In this document: positions 43,970-52,321 of the stretch, in pieces
How the letters are laid out: each line of letters begins with the position of its first letter
How positions within the stretch are numbered: the first letter of the stretch is position 1
NCBI GenBank assembly: GCA_963746805.1
Contig: CAVVCQ010000001.1
Location: 310,001-374,000, forward strand
DNA from: DATHTC01 sp963746805
GTDB lineage: Bacteria; Actinomycetota; Thermoleophilia; Gaiellales; Gaiellaceae
Direction: 5' to 3'
DNA length: 64,000 nt
Position numbers and translations under genes: made by a program
Notes under the pieces: generated by a model
The model's database searches: none
What the model was told of the DNA's origin: nothing
Seen by the model: only the letters and a program-made list of their open reading frames with translations

Positions 43970-45325
43970 ATGAAGACCACTGTCGCAACCATCGCCGTGT
44001 GCGTCCTCGTCGCAGTCCTCGCGGGTGCCGCGCGGGCCGACGACGGCGCGATCGGCGAGCCGCCGGCCTGCGGCAGCGGCGAGGCCTCGCTCTCGGCCGT
44101 CGAGTGCGCCGGGATCGAGCCGGTGCCCGCGCTCGGCCCGCTGGAGGACGTGGCGACGCCCGAAGGGGCCGATGCCGCCGAGGCCGGCGACCTCGTCCGG
44201 AGCCAGTTCGACCTGGCCCCGAACTGCCGGTTCCACTCCGAGGTGCTGTTCTATGCCGCAACCGACTGGGCCCGGCTGGGACAGGCGCTCGTCGCCGACG
44301 CCTCGCACTGCGCCGACTTCTACATCTCGGTCCCGCCGCTCGCAGCGGACAAGACGGTGTTCCGGCCGCTGCAGTCGCTGCTCCTCAAGGAGCTCGGCCC
44401 CACCGTCCATCCGATGGCGGAGATCCACCTCGCCGGCTGGACGACGTACCGCAACGCGAACGGCAAGACCTGGTACGAGACCGGCGTCGAGGCGCGGCGT
44501 CGCGCCGAGGAGGCGAACTACGAGGAGTGGGCGCTGAACGAGCTCCCCTCGAGCATCCGGCGGAACGACGGCATGTCGCGCGTCAACCTGCTCGAGTTCC
44601 TGCGTGGCCTGCACGACGGCCCGGGCGGCGTCGACCCGCAGCCGGGGCTCGTGTTCACCATCGGAGTCGCCCAGCTGACCTCGCCGACGAGCGTCTACCA
44701 CAACACGCTGAAGGGCTGGCTCCAGGATCAGCTGTGGTGGTCGAGGGTCGGGCAGTACGTCAAGTACTTCACGCAGGAGGTCTACGCCGACTCGCGCTTC
44801 TGGGGCGTCGACGCCCCGCGCAACACGCGCGCCCGGTACCTGAACGACTACCTGCAGCACCTGCTCGAGCTCGCCCGGGCCGGCGGCGACCTGACCTCGG
44901 CCGCGCGCGAGGTGCTCGAGCGGACGTACGCGCCGCTCGGCAACGGAGCGTGGTCGTACGCAGCGTCTTCGGGCTTCGGCGAAACGCTGATCTCACCGGA
45001 GCAGATGGCGAGCTTCATCTCCGAGCAGGTCTACGCCGTCCGCCACTTCGCCGGCTCCAACACGCGGGGCGCACCCCTCGGCCGGTTCGGGCTCGCGTGG
45101 GCGCCGCGGAACACCGGCCTCCCGAATGCGCAGTTCCAGTCGGACACGGCCATGCTGCTTCGCCGGCTCGCCAGCGCGGTCCACGAGTCGTACGCGAATG
45201 GCGGCGGCTCGCCCATGGGCGCGTGCGGCCCGCCCGGCGGTCACGAATGGTGCGGCGCGACCGTCGACGGCGCGACGTTCACCGACCTGTGGAGCCCGTT
45301 CTCGAGCTGGGAGTACGGAGCCTGA
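43970..45325 (+). CDS. Secreted protein of unknown function
   Basis: 451 residues from the ATG at 43970, which has GGAGG nine bases upstream. The signal peptide ends AARA (about residue 22). The mature region has four early Cys and a His/Trp-rich body with segments such as FHSEVLFYAATDWARLGQ, MAEIHLAGWTTY and SVYHNTLKGWLQDQLWW. It may be a carbohydrate-active barrel, but no catalytic motif is clear. A strong terminator hairpin follows. Confidence 0.75.
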   Translation: MKTTVATIAVCVLVAVLAGAARADDGAIGEPPACGSGEASLSAVECAGIEPVPALGPLEDVATPEGADAAEAGDLVRSQFDLAPNCRFHSEVLFYAATDWARLGQALVADASHCADFYISVPPLAADKTVFRPLQSLLLKELGPTVHPMAEIHLAGWTTYRNANGKTWYETGVEARRRAEEANYEEWALNELPSSIRRNDGMSRVNLLEFLRGLHDGPGGVDPQPGLVFTIGVAQLTSPTSVYHNTLKGWLQDQLWWSRVGQYVKYFTQEVYADSRFWGVDAPRNTRARYLNDYLQHLLELARAGGDLTSAAREVLERTYAPLGNGAWSYAASSGFGETLISPEQMASFISEQVYAVRHFAGSNTRGAPLGRFGLAWAPRNTGLPNAQFQSDTAMLLRRLASAVHESYANGGGSPMGACGPPGGHEWCGATVDGATFTDLWSPFSSWEYGA

Positions 45326-45331
45326 CCAGCT

Positions 45332-45368
45332 CGCGCCCGCCCCGGTCTCGGCCGCCGGGGCGGGCGCG
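45332..45368 (+). terminator. Strong GC hairpin terminator
   Basis: CGCGCCCGCCCCGG and CCGGGGCGGGCGCG form a perfect 14-bp stem with a 9-base loop, seven bases after the stop codon of the secreted protein. It marks the end of that transcript. Confidence 0.65.
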
Positions 45369-45391
45369 GATCCGTATGGCAGCCTTCCGGG

Positions 45392-46075
45392 GTGCCCGAA
45401 CGGCAGATCCTCGCGCTCGGCGGCCACGCCATGCAGCCCGGCGAGCCGCTCGACGACCTCCTGCTCGAGCTCACCGGCGCGTCGCGCCCGCGCGTGTTGC
45501 TCATCCCGACCGCGAGTGCCGAGAGCGAGGCCTACGTCGTCCGCTTCTACGAGGCGTTCGCGCGGCGCGCCGAGACGTCGCACCTGTCGCTGTTCGACAT
45601 CCCGCCGCCCGACATCCGGTCGATCGTGCTCGACCAGGACGCGATCTTCGTCGGCGGCGGCAACACCGCGAACATGCTCGCGATCTGGCGCGTGCACGGC
45701 GTCGACGGGTTCCTGCGTGAGGCCTGGGAGGCCGGGGTCGTGCTCGCCGGGGTGAGCGCCGGCTCGATCTGCTGGTTCGAGGCCGGGGTGACCGACTCGT
45801 TCCGGGAGGAGCTCGACGGGCTCGACTGCCTCGGCTTCCTGCCCGGCTCGAACTGCCCGCATTACGACGGCGAGGCCACGCGGCGTCCCGCTTTCCACCG
45901 GCTCGTCGGCGGGGGCTTCCCTGCGGGCCTCGCCGCGGACGACTTCGTCGGGCTCCGGTACACCGGCACCGAGCTCGCAGAGGTCGTCACCTCGCGGCCC
46001 GACGCGGCGGCGTACCGGGTCGAACTCGTCGACGGCGAGGTTGCGGAGGAGCGGCTCGAACCGCGAAGGCTCTGA
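45392..46075 (+). CDS. Peptidase E-like (S51) protein
   Basis: 227 residues from GTG. LALGGHAM, LIPTASAESEAYVVRFYEAF, the oxyanion-type VGGGNTANMLAIWR, the nucleophile elbow GVSAGSICWFE and the His region SNCPHYDGE are all found in peptidase E / cyanophycinase-like serine hydrolases. It would cleave Asp-containing dipeptides or similar molecules in the cytoplasm. It is followed by a large palindrome. Confidence 0.85.
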   Translation: MPERQILALGGHAMQPGEPLDDLLLELTGASRPRVLLIPTASAESEAYVVRFYEAFARRAETSHLSLFDIPPPDIRSIVLDQDAIFVGGGNTANMLAIWRVHGVDGFLREAWEAGVVLAGVSAGSICWFEAGVTDSFREELDGLDCLGFLPGSNCPHYDGEATRRPAFHRLVGGGFPAGLAADDFVGLRYTGTELAEVVTSRPDAAAYRVELVDGEVAEERLEPRRL

Positions 46076-46090
46076 CGGGGCACCGGCGTT

Positions 46091-46128
46091 CAGTGTCTGA
46101 CACCGGACACGGCCGGTGTCAGACACTG
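46091..46128. repeat. Nested palindrome after peptidase E
   Basis: CAGTGTCTGACACCGG and CCGGTGTCAGACACTG form a perfect 16-bp stem with a 6-base loop. Each arm itself contains a smaller palindrome (GTGTC-T-GACAC). It may act as terminator for the peptidase gene or be a REP-like repeat. Confidence 0.65.
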
Positions 46129-46164
46129 TGCGACCACGTTCCGGCCTCGCGCGCAACGGTCCCG

Positions 46165-46170
46165 TAGGCT
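46165..46170 (+). promoter_or_regulatory. Leaderless -10 box of livF
   Basis: TAGGCT ends 8 bases before the GTG at 46179. Confidence 0.4.
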
Positions 46171-46178
46171 TCCGGGCC

Positions 46179-46889
46179 GTGCCCGGCGCCCTGCTCGAGC
46201 TGCGGAACGTCGAGGCCCGCTACGGGCCCGTCGCCGCCCTCCACGGCGTCTCGCTGACCGTCGGCGAGGGCGAGATCGTGGCCGTCCTCGGCGCCAACGG
46301 CGCCGGGAAGACGACCACGCTCCGCGCCGTCTCGGGAACCGTCCGCCGCAGCGGCGAGATCCTCCTCGACGGGGCGCCGATCGGGCGCACCCCGGAGGCA
46401 ACGGCGCGGCAGAAGGTCGCGCACGTCCCCGAGGGACGAGGCACGTTCGTCGAGCTGAGCGTCGAGGACAACCTCCGCCTGGGCGCGTACACGCGCCGCG
46501 ACGGCGGGGTCGCCGGCGACCTCGGCCGCGTCCTCGACTGGTTCCCGCGCCTCCGCGAACGGCTCCCGCAGCAGGCGGGCACGCTCTCCGGCGGCGAGCA
46601 GCAGATGCTCGCGCTGGCCCGTGCGCTGATGCTCTCGCCGCGTCTGCTCCTCCTCGACGAGCCGTCGCTCGGGCTTGCGCCGCTCGTCGTCGCCGAGCTG
46701 TTCGCCATCGTCCGCCGGCTGAACGAGGAGGAAGGGCTGGCCGTGCTCGTGGTCGAGCAGAACGCGACGGTCGCGCTCGCCGCGGCACAGCGTGCATACG
46801 TGCTCGAATCCGGGCGCGTCGCCGTCGAAGGCCCGAGCGCCGAGCTGCGCGAGCACGACGAGGTCCGGCGGAGCTACCTCGGCTACTAG
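46179..46889 (+). CDS. livF: Branched-chain amino-acid ABC transporter ATPase (LivF)
   Basis: 236 residues from GTG 46179. LELRNVEARYGPVAALHGVSL opens the protein, and GANGAGKTTTLRAVSG (Walker A), HVPEGRGTFVELSVEDNL, LSGGEQQMLALARAL and LLLDEPSLGLAPLVV follow. These are LivF-specific features. LivF normally works as a heterodimer with LivG, which is not in this window. The stop codon is followed at once by palindromic element P3, then livH. Confidence 0.92.
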   Translation: MPGALLELRNVEARYGPVAALHGVSLTVGEGEIVAVLGANGAGKTTTLRAVSGTVRRSGEILLDGAPIGRTPEATARQKVAHVPEGRGTFVELSVEDNLRLGAYTRRDGGVAGDLGRVLDWFPRLRERLPQQAGTLSGGEQQMLALARALMLSPRLLLLDEPSLGLAPLVVAELFAIVRRLNEEEGLAVLVVEQNATVALAAAQRAYVLESGRVAVEGPSAELREHDEVRRSYLGY

Positions 46890-47048
46890 TGGCTAGGTCG
46901 ACGGAACATGCCGGCGTCCGGCGCGCGAGAATCGGCGCCATGCGGCGTCCTCGGTCGCGCACGGGCTACCAGCCCGCACGCTCCCTGCGTCCTTGCCTGG
47001 CTTGCTTCTCGCACGCCGGCCATCCGACGGCTCCGCCGACCTAGCCAC
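46889..47048. repeat. Long palindromic element P3
   Basis: 160 bp exactly between the livF stop (46887-46889) and the livH ATG (47049). Arms GTGGCTAGGTCG (46889-46900) and CGACCTAGCCAC (47037-47048) are a perfect 12-bp match. Internal blocks at 46942-46958 and 46980-46996 match P2 almost base for base; between them lies a different apical stem (CGGGCT/AGCCCG). Confidence 0.85.
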
Positions 47049-47933
47049 ATGGAGGAGTTCCTCCAACAGGTCGTCTCCGGCCTTGCCTCCGGCGGCATCT
47101 TCGCCAGCCTCGCGCTCGCCCTCGTCCTGATCTACCGCTCGACCGGCGTCGTCAACTTCGCCCAGGGCGAGATGGCGATGTTCACCACGTTCGTCGCCTG
47201 GAGCCTGATGGAGCACCTGCCCTACTGGCCGGCGTTCGCGCTCACCCTCGTGGCCGCGTTCGTCGGCGGCGCGGTGATCGAGCTGACGCTGATCCGGCCG
47301 GTGCAGTCGGCGGCGTCGCCGCTGACGGTCGTGATCATCACGATCGGCCTGCTGATCGGGCTCAACGGCCTCGCGCGACGCATCTGGGGCAACGAGCCGC
47401 GGACGCTGGAGTCGCCGTTCTCCACCGATCCCGTGCGCATCGGCGGCGTCGCGTTCTCGTTGCAGGACCTCGGGATCATCGCGGTGTCCCTCGTGATCGT
47501 GGCACTGCTCTGGGCGTTCTTCCGCTTCACCAAGCTCGGACTCGGGCTGCGTGCGTCGGCGACGAACCCGGCCGAGAGCCGCCTCGTGGGGATCCGCGTC
47601 GCCTGGATGCTCGCGCTCGGCTGGGGCCTGGCCGCGGTGCTCGGCGCCGTCGCCGGGATGATGGCCGCGCCGCCGCTCGGCAGCTTCGACCAGAACCTGA
47701 TGCAGCCGATCCTGCTCTACGCGTTCGCGGCGGCGGTGCTGGGCGGCATCGACAGCCCGATCGGCGCGGTCGTCGGCGGGCTGCTCGTCGGCGTGATGAT
47801 CAACCTGATCGGCACCTACGTCGACTTCGTCGGGTCCGACCTCCGCCTCCCCGTCGCGCTCGCGATCATCCTCGGGGTGCTGCTCGTCCGGCCCGCCGGC
47901 CTCTTCGGCCGCGAGGCGGTGCGGCGCGTATGA
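47049..47933 (+). CDS. livH: Branched-chain amino-acid ABC transporter permease LivH
   Basis: 294 residues with about eight hydrophobic helices. GLASGGIFASLALALVLIYRSTGVVNFAQGEMAM is the LivH signature, and RASATNPAESRLVGI and AAAVLGGIDSPIGAVVGGLLVG follow. It forms the membrane channel with LivM. The ATG immediately follows element P3; the stop overlaps livM by ATGA. Confidence 0.93.
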   Translation: MEEFLQQVVSGLASGGIFASLALALVLIYRSTGVVNFAQGEMAMFTTFVAWSLMEHLPYWPAFALTLVAAFVGGAVIELTLIRPVQSAASPLTVVIITIGLLIGLNGLARRIWGNEPRTLESPFSTDPVRIGGVAFSLQDLGIIAVSLVIVALLWAFFRFTKLGLGLRASATNPAESRLVGIRVAWMLALGWGLAAVLGAVAGMMAAPPLGSFDQNLMQPILLYAFAAAVLGGIDSPIGAVVGGLLVGVMINLIGTYVDFVGSDLRLPVALAIILGVLLVRPAGLFGREAVRRV

Positions 47934-48964
47934 GGGGAGCCGCCGTCGCCTCGCGTCTCGCGGTTGTCACCCTCGCGGTGGTCGCGATCGCGCTCCTGCC
48001 GCGGCTCCTCTCGGACTTCCGCGCCGGCCAGGCGGGCCTCGTCGCCGTCTACTTCGTCGCCCTGATCGGGCTCAACATCCTCACCGGCCTCAGCGGCCAG
48101 GTCTCACTCGGGCACGGGGCGTTCATGGCGGTGGGCGGCTACGTGACCGCGATCCTCGTCTCCGACCAGGGGCTCGAGCTCTTCGGCCACACGTTCTCGT
48201 CGTCGGTGCGCGACATCTGGACGCTGCCGCTCGCCGGGATCCTCGCCGGCGTCGCGGGGCTCCTCTTCGGCCTCCCGGCCACGCGGCTCGCCGGCGCATA
48301 CCTGGCCCTCGCGACCTTCGGGATCGGCGTCGCCCTGCCCGCGATCCTGCGAAAGGCGGAGAGCCTCACCGGCGGCGGCAGCGGGATCAACCTGTTCGGC
48401 CTGCCGAAGCTGAGCGGGCTCGGGGTCGAGGTGACCGTCTTCGGCCGCACGCTGACGTACAACGACTGGCTCTACTACTCGTGCTGGACGGTCGCGCTCG
48501 TCCTGCTCGGCGTCTCGTGGGTGCTGCTCCGCGGGCGCCTCGGCCGCTCGCTCCGCGCCGTCCGCGACGCGGAGTCCGCCGCGGTCTCCTCGGGCGTGAG
48601 CCCGGTGGCCGCGAAGACCGCGGCGTTCGCGATCTCCGCCTTCTACGCCGGCGTCGCGGGCGGCCTCTATGCGATGCACACGACCTTCGTGAACCCCGGC
48701 GTCTTCGACGTGACGCTGTCGATCTTCCTCCTCGTCGGCGTCGTCGTCGGCGGGCTCGGGACGATGTGGACGCAGGCCTTCGGCGCCGCGTTCATCGTGT
48801 TCCTCCCGGACGTTGCCCAGGCGATCTCGAAGGAGCCCGGCGTGCCGGCGATCGTCTACGCCGTCGTCCTCATCGGGCTGATGCTCGTGCTCCCGGGCGG
48901 CGTCGGCGGGCTCGTGCGCCGCATTTCGACGCCGCTAACAAGTCGCTGGCATTCTCGGTCGTAA
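47930..48964 (+). CDS. livM: Branched-chain amino-acid ABC transporter permease LivM
   Basis: 344 residues with about nine hydrophobic helices. LIGLNILTGLSGQVSLGHGAFMAVGGYVTAIL and RDAESAAVSSGVSPVAAKTAAFAISAFYAGVAGGLYA are diagnostic. Unlike some family members it ends after the membrane part with no fused ATPase domain, so it does not make up for the missing LivG. The binding-protein gene follows after 47 bases. Confidence 0.92.
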   Translation: MRGAAVASRLAVVTLAVVAIALLPRLLSDFRAGQAGLVAVYFVALIGLNILTGLSGQVSLGHGAFMAVGGYVTAILVSDQGLELFGHTFSSSVRDIWTLPLAGILAGVAGLLFGLPATRLAGAYLALATFGIGVALPAILRKAESLTGGGSGINLFGLPKLSGLGVEVTVFGRTLTYNDWLYYSCWTVALVLLGVSWVLLRGRLGRSLRAVRDAESAAVSSGVSPVAAKTAAFAISAFYAGVAGGLYAMHTTFVNPGVFDVTLSIFLLVGVVVGGLGTMWTQAFGAAFIVFLPDVAQAISKEPGVPAIVYAVVLIGLMLVLPGGVGGLVRRISTPLTSRWHSRS

Positions 48965-49011
48965 CCAGGAACGCGCCGCGAGGCGCAGGGTGTGGAGAGG
49001 AGCCTCACGGA

Positions 49012-50250
49012 GTGAAGAAGCAACTGCTCGTCCCGGCGTGCCTGCTCGCGCTCGCCGTCACCGCCGCCGCCGCGTCGGCGCGGCCGGAGGCGCGGGCCGC
49101 GGACCCGGGCGTCACCGCGAACACGGTCACGATCGGCGGCACCGTGCCGCTGTCCGGCGTCGCCGCCGCGTACGCCTCGGTGGCCAAGGGCGCGGAGGCG
49201 TACTTCAAGTACGTCAACGCGAACGGCGGCGTCAACGGGCGCAGGATCCAGTACACGTACCTCGACGACGCCTACAACGAGGCGAACACGGTCCAGCAGA
49301 CGCGGAAGCTCGTCCAGGAGGACAAGGTCTTCGCGATCTACAACTCGCTCGGGACCGAGCACAACCTCGCGATCCGCCCGTTCCTCAACGCGCTCAAGGT
49401 GCCGCAGGTGTTCACGGCGACCGGCGCGACGACCTTCAGCGCCGACTACAAGCGCTACCCGTGGACGATCGGCTACCAGCCGAGCTACGTCGCGGAGGGC
49501 CGCATCTACGGTCGCGCCATCGGCCAGCTCGGGCGCAACAAGAAGGTCGCGGTCTTCTACCAGAACGACGACTACGGCAAGGAGCTGCTCTCCGGGGTGA
49601 AGCAGGGGCTCCGCTTCGCCGGTCGCGGCGGCCGGATCGTCGGCGAGGCCAGCTACGCGATCTCGGACACCGACGTCAGCTCGCAGATCTCGCGGCTGAA
49701 GGGCTCGGGCGCGAACGTGATCGTGATCGCCGGCACGCCGGCGCCCGCGATCCGCGCGTACATCGCGATCAACAAACTCGGCTGGCGGCCGCAGGTGATC
49801 GTGAACTCGGTCGCGAGCGCGTCGAACACGATGAAGATCGCGCAGGCCTCGAGCGGCCGTGTCGCGAACGGATCCATCGCGATCGGCTTCCTCAAGGACC
49901 CGACCGACCCGCGCTGGCGGAACGACCGGGGCGGGCGCCTCTACCGCCAGATCATGTCGCGGTACTGCCAGGGGTGTAACGCGTCGGACGTCTACAACGT
50001 CTACGCGATGGCCTCGGCGCACTCGTTCGTGACCGCGCTCAAGCGGGCCGGACGGACGCCGACGCGCGCGGGGCTGATGCGGGCGCTGACGACGTTGAAC
50101 GACAGCGGCAACCCGTTCCTGCTCCCCGGGATCCAGGTGAAGACGACGCCGAGCGACCGGTTCCCGATCAAGCAGGCGCGCCTGCAGCGCTGGACGAACG
50201 GCCGCTGGGTCGGCTACGGGCCGGTCGTGAACGCGCGGGCGCTGCGCTAG
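49012..50250 (+). CDS. livK: Branched-chain amino-acid-type ABC substrate-binding protein
   Basis: 412 residues from GTG with GGAGAGGAG upstream. The signal peptide is cleavable (ASARPEARA, about residue 30) with no lipobox Cys. Periplasmic-binding fold type I: TIGGTVPLSGVAAAYASVAKGAEAYFKYVNANGGVNG, KVAVFYQNDDYGKELLSG and DVYNVYAMASAHSF. The ligand may be an amino acid or another small molecule. It converges with the hypothetical gene by a four-base overlap. Confidence 0.9.
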   Translation: MKKQLLVPACLLALAVTAAAASARPEARAADPGVTANTVTIGGTVPLSGVAAAYASVAKGAEAYFKYVNANGGVNGRRIQYTYLDDAYNEANTVQQTRKLVQEDKVFAIYNSLGTEHNLAIRPFLNALKVPQVFTATGATTFSADYKRYPWTIGYQPSYVAEGRIYGRAIGQLGRNKKVAVFYQNDDYGKELLSGVKQGLRFAGRGGRIVGEASYAISDTDVSSQISRLKGSGANVIVIAGTPAPAIRAYIAINKLGWRPQVIVNSVASASNTMKIAQASSGRVANGSIAIGFLKDPTDPRWRNDRGGRLYRQIMSRYCQGCNASDVYNVYAMASAHSFVTALKRAGRTPTRAGLMRALTTLNDSGNPFLLPGIQVKTTPSDRFPIKQARLQRWTNGRWVGYGPVVNARALR

Positions 50251-51263
50251 CCAGGAGGGCTCGGAGGCGGCGCGTCGGCGGGCGCGTCGCTTCCGGGCAC
50301 GCCGGCCGCGTCGAGCGCCGCGAGGACCTGCGGCGCCGCGACTCTCCACACGGCGTCGTTCGCGTTCGCGATCCGGCGGACGACGGCGCCGCGCGAGGTC
50401 GGCGGCGGCGCCGGGTTCCAGCGCTCGACGGCCGCGACGATGTCGGCACGCATCTTCAGCGCGCGGGCTGCAGCTGCGCCTTTCGACGGCTTGGCCGGCT
50501 GCTCGTCGGCCTTCGGCTTGGGCTTCGGCTTGGCCGGCTCGGCGTCCGCCTCGGGCAAGGACCCCGGCGCGGGCGGTGCCGCCCGCGGCCAGTCGCGCAT
50601 CGCATCCCAGTCGGCCGCGTCGACATCGCCGTAGCGGAACAGGTTCCAGCGCCCGGCCGTCATCGCGATCTGCCCGCCGTAGCCCGCTGCCGTGAACCCG
50701 CGCGTGAGGTAGAGACAGGGAGCCGTCCGCTCCCCGGGCCAGCCGAGCGCAGCCGTGAGCTCGAGCATCGCCGCGATCGTTGCCTGCGGGTTCTCCGAGA
50801 CGATGGCCTCGGGAATCGCATGGAAGCCGCGCCTCCGCCAGCGACGCGAGCGCTCGCGGTCGCGGCCCCACGCACCCTCGGTGAAGATCACGGCGAGCCC
50901 GTTGGGGAGGTCGAGCGAGACGAGCTCGTCGAGCGCGTCGTCGGTCCACACGCGGTCCTCGTGCGGTGCTTCGACGTTCGCGATGTGAAAGGTCGAGCCG
51001 TAGGAGCGCACCGCCGCGAGCTCGTTCGCGGCGGGAAGGCCCTGCGCCCACGTGCCGAAGCCGGCGCCGCGCCTCGCGCACGCCTCCCGCAGGTGCGCAG
51101 CCGCGGCGTCGTTGCCCGGCGAGATCTGGAGCGCGCACCAGCGCAGGCCCTCGCGCTGGAACGTCGAGACGAGGTCGTCGGCGTGCTTCGGCGGGTCGCC
51201 GCTCTGGGTGACCTCGTCGCCGAGGAAGACGCCTGGCGCAAGCAGCAGGTTCCGGTCGGGCAT
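50247..51263 (-). CDS. Unknown protein with putative barrel domain and Lys/Pro linker
   Basis: 338 residues from the ATG at 51263, with a GAGGAG site. Residues 1 to about 215 look like a TIM-barrel of the glycosidase-like superfamily (LLLAPGVFLGDEV, GLRWCALQI, FGTWAQG, LAVIFTEGAWG, CLYLTRGF). A low-complexity AKPKPKPKADEQPAKPSKG linker (about 235-258) and a small helical C-terminal domain follow. No signal peptide is seen. It is not recognised; the linker resembles those joining domains of phage or cell-wall enzymes. Confidence 0.65.
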   Translation of the reverse strand: MPDRNLLLAPGVFLGDEVTQSGDPPKHADDLVSTFQREGLRWCALQISPGNDAAAAHLREACARRGAGFGTWAQGLPAANELAAVRSYGSTFHIANVEAPHEDRVWTDDALDELVSLDLPNGLAVIFTEGAWGRDRERSRRWRRRGFHAIPEAIVSENPQATIAAMLELTAALGWPGERTAPCLYLTRGFTAAGYGGQIAMTAGRWNLFRYGDVDAADWDAMRDWPRAAPPAPGSLPEADAEPAKPKPKPKADEQPAKPSKGAAAARALKMRADIVAAVERWNPAPPPTSRGAVVRRIANANDAVWRVAAPQVLAALDAAGVPGSDAPADAPPPSPPG

Positions 51264-51351
51264 CGCTCGCTCCTCTTGGTCGCGCCGCAGCCTCCGCCTC
51301 CACCTCATCACGGCACGGCGACCGGTGCAAGGGGCGCGTCGCCCGGAAAAA

Positions 51352-51380
51352 TTGAGGATCCGCGACCACGTGACTACGAT
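51352..51380 (+). promoter_or_regulatory. Promoter of the MoxR/VWA operon
   Basis: TTGAGG (51352-51357), a 17-base spacer and TACGAT (51375-51380). The first ATG is 8 bases further on, so the transcript should be leaderless. It is the best sigma-70-type promoter seen in the window. Confidence 0.6.
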
Positions 51381-51388
51381 TCCTGTGG

Positions 51389-52321
51389 ATGCAGCGGCCG
51401 GCGGTCGTCCGGGGGCTTGCGCGCCGGGCACTGGTCCCGGCGCTTGCGTGTGCGGCCGTCCTCGCGGCGGGCATCGCGCTCGCGGCCGGCGTGTCGGCGC
51501 TCCGCTCGGAGGACTCGCCGCCCGCCTCGTCCCAGCCGGTCGAGCTGACCGCGACCGTCGGGCCGACGACGCACCTCTTCGCCGACGAGCTCACGGGCCG
51601 TGTCGTCGTCCGCGTCGACCGGCGGGTCGTCGATCCGAACAGCGTCCGGGTCGACGCCACGTTCCGTCCGTACGGCGTGATCGAGCCGCCGCGCGTGACG
51701 ACCACGACCGCCGGCGACCTCGTCACGCGGGAGTACCGCTACCGGGTCTTCTGCCTCCGCGCCGACTGCCGCCCGAAGGGGACCGAGCGCCGCCGCGTCG
51801 TGCTCGCCCCGGTGCGCATCGTCCTGCGGCAGACCGACGGCGGCATCCGCGGCACCGCGCTGCCCCTGCCGCCGGTCGAGGTCGCGACGAGGCTGACGCC
51901 GCAGGACCGGCTCCGGCCCGCGCTCGACGTCGGCGACGAGCCGCTCCCGGCCGTCACCTACCGCGCCGAGCCCGACCGGGCGGCGCTCCTCCTCGGCCTG
52001 GCCGCAGGTCTGCTGGCGCTGCTCGGGATCGTCCTGCTCGTCCGCGAGGTGCGCCGGGCCGTGCTCGTCGCGCGGGAGCGTCGCCGCCGGCCGCCGACGC
52101 GGCTCGAGCGGGCGCTCGGACTCGTACGCCGGGCCGAGCACGACGGAGACGAGCGCGACCGGCGCCTCGCGCTCGACGCGCTCGCCTCGGCGCTCGACCC
52201 GAGGGACGGGTCGCTCGCGACCGCGACCCGCAACGCGGCCTGGGCGCCGGGCGGCCCCGCGGCGGGCGACCTGCGCCGGCTCGCGGAGGCGGCGGAGCGG
52301 ACGGCGGGGGCAGAGGCATGA
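51389..52321 (+). CDS. Membrane-anchored beta-domain protein A1 (BatD/DUF4381-like)
   Basis: 310 residues. An N-terminal helix (about 12-34), an extracytoplasmic beta-rich domain with a CLRADC motif, a second helix (about 195-217) and a basic cytoplasmic helical tail. It has a paralogue at 57811 with the same order and an equivalent CLERAC motif. By position it corresponds to the BatD-type partner of MoxR/VWA systems. First gene of an eleven-gene operon; the stop overlaps the next start. Confidence 0.72.
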   Translation: MQRPAVVRGLARRALVPALACAAVLAAGIALAAGVSALRSEDSPPASSQPVELTATVGPTTHLFADELTGRVVVRVDRRVVDPNSVRVDATFRPYGVIEPPRVTTTTAGDLVTREYRYRVFCLRADCRPKGTERRRVVLAPVRIVLRQTDGGIRGTALPLPPVEVATRLTPQDRLRPALDVGDEPLPAVTYRAEPDRAALLLGLAAGLLALLGIVLLVREVRRAVLVARERRRRPPTRLERALGLVRRAEHDGDERDRRLALDALASALDPRDGSLATATRNAAWAPGGPAAGDLRRLAEAAERTAGAEA

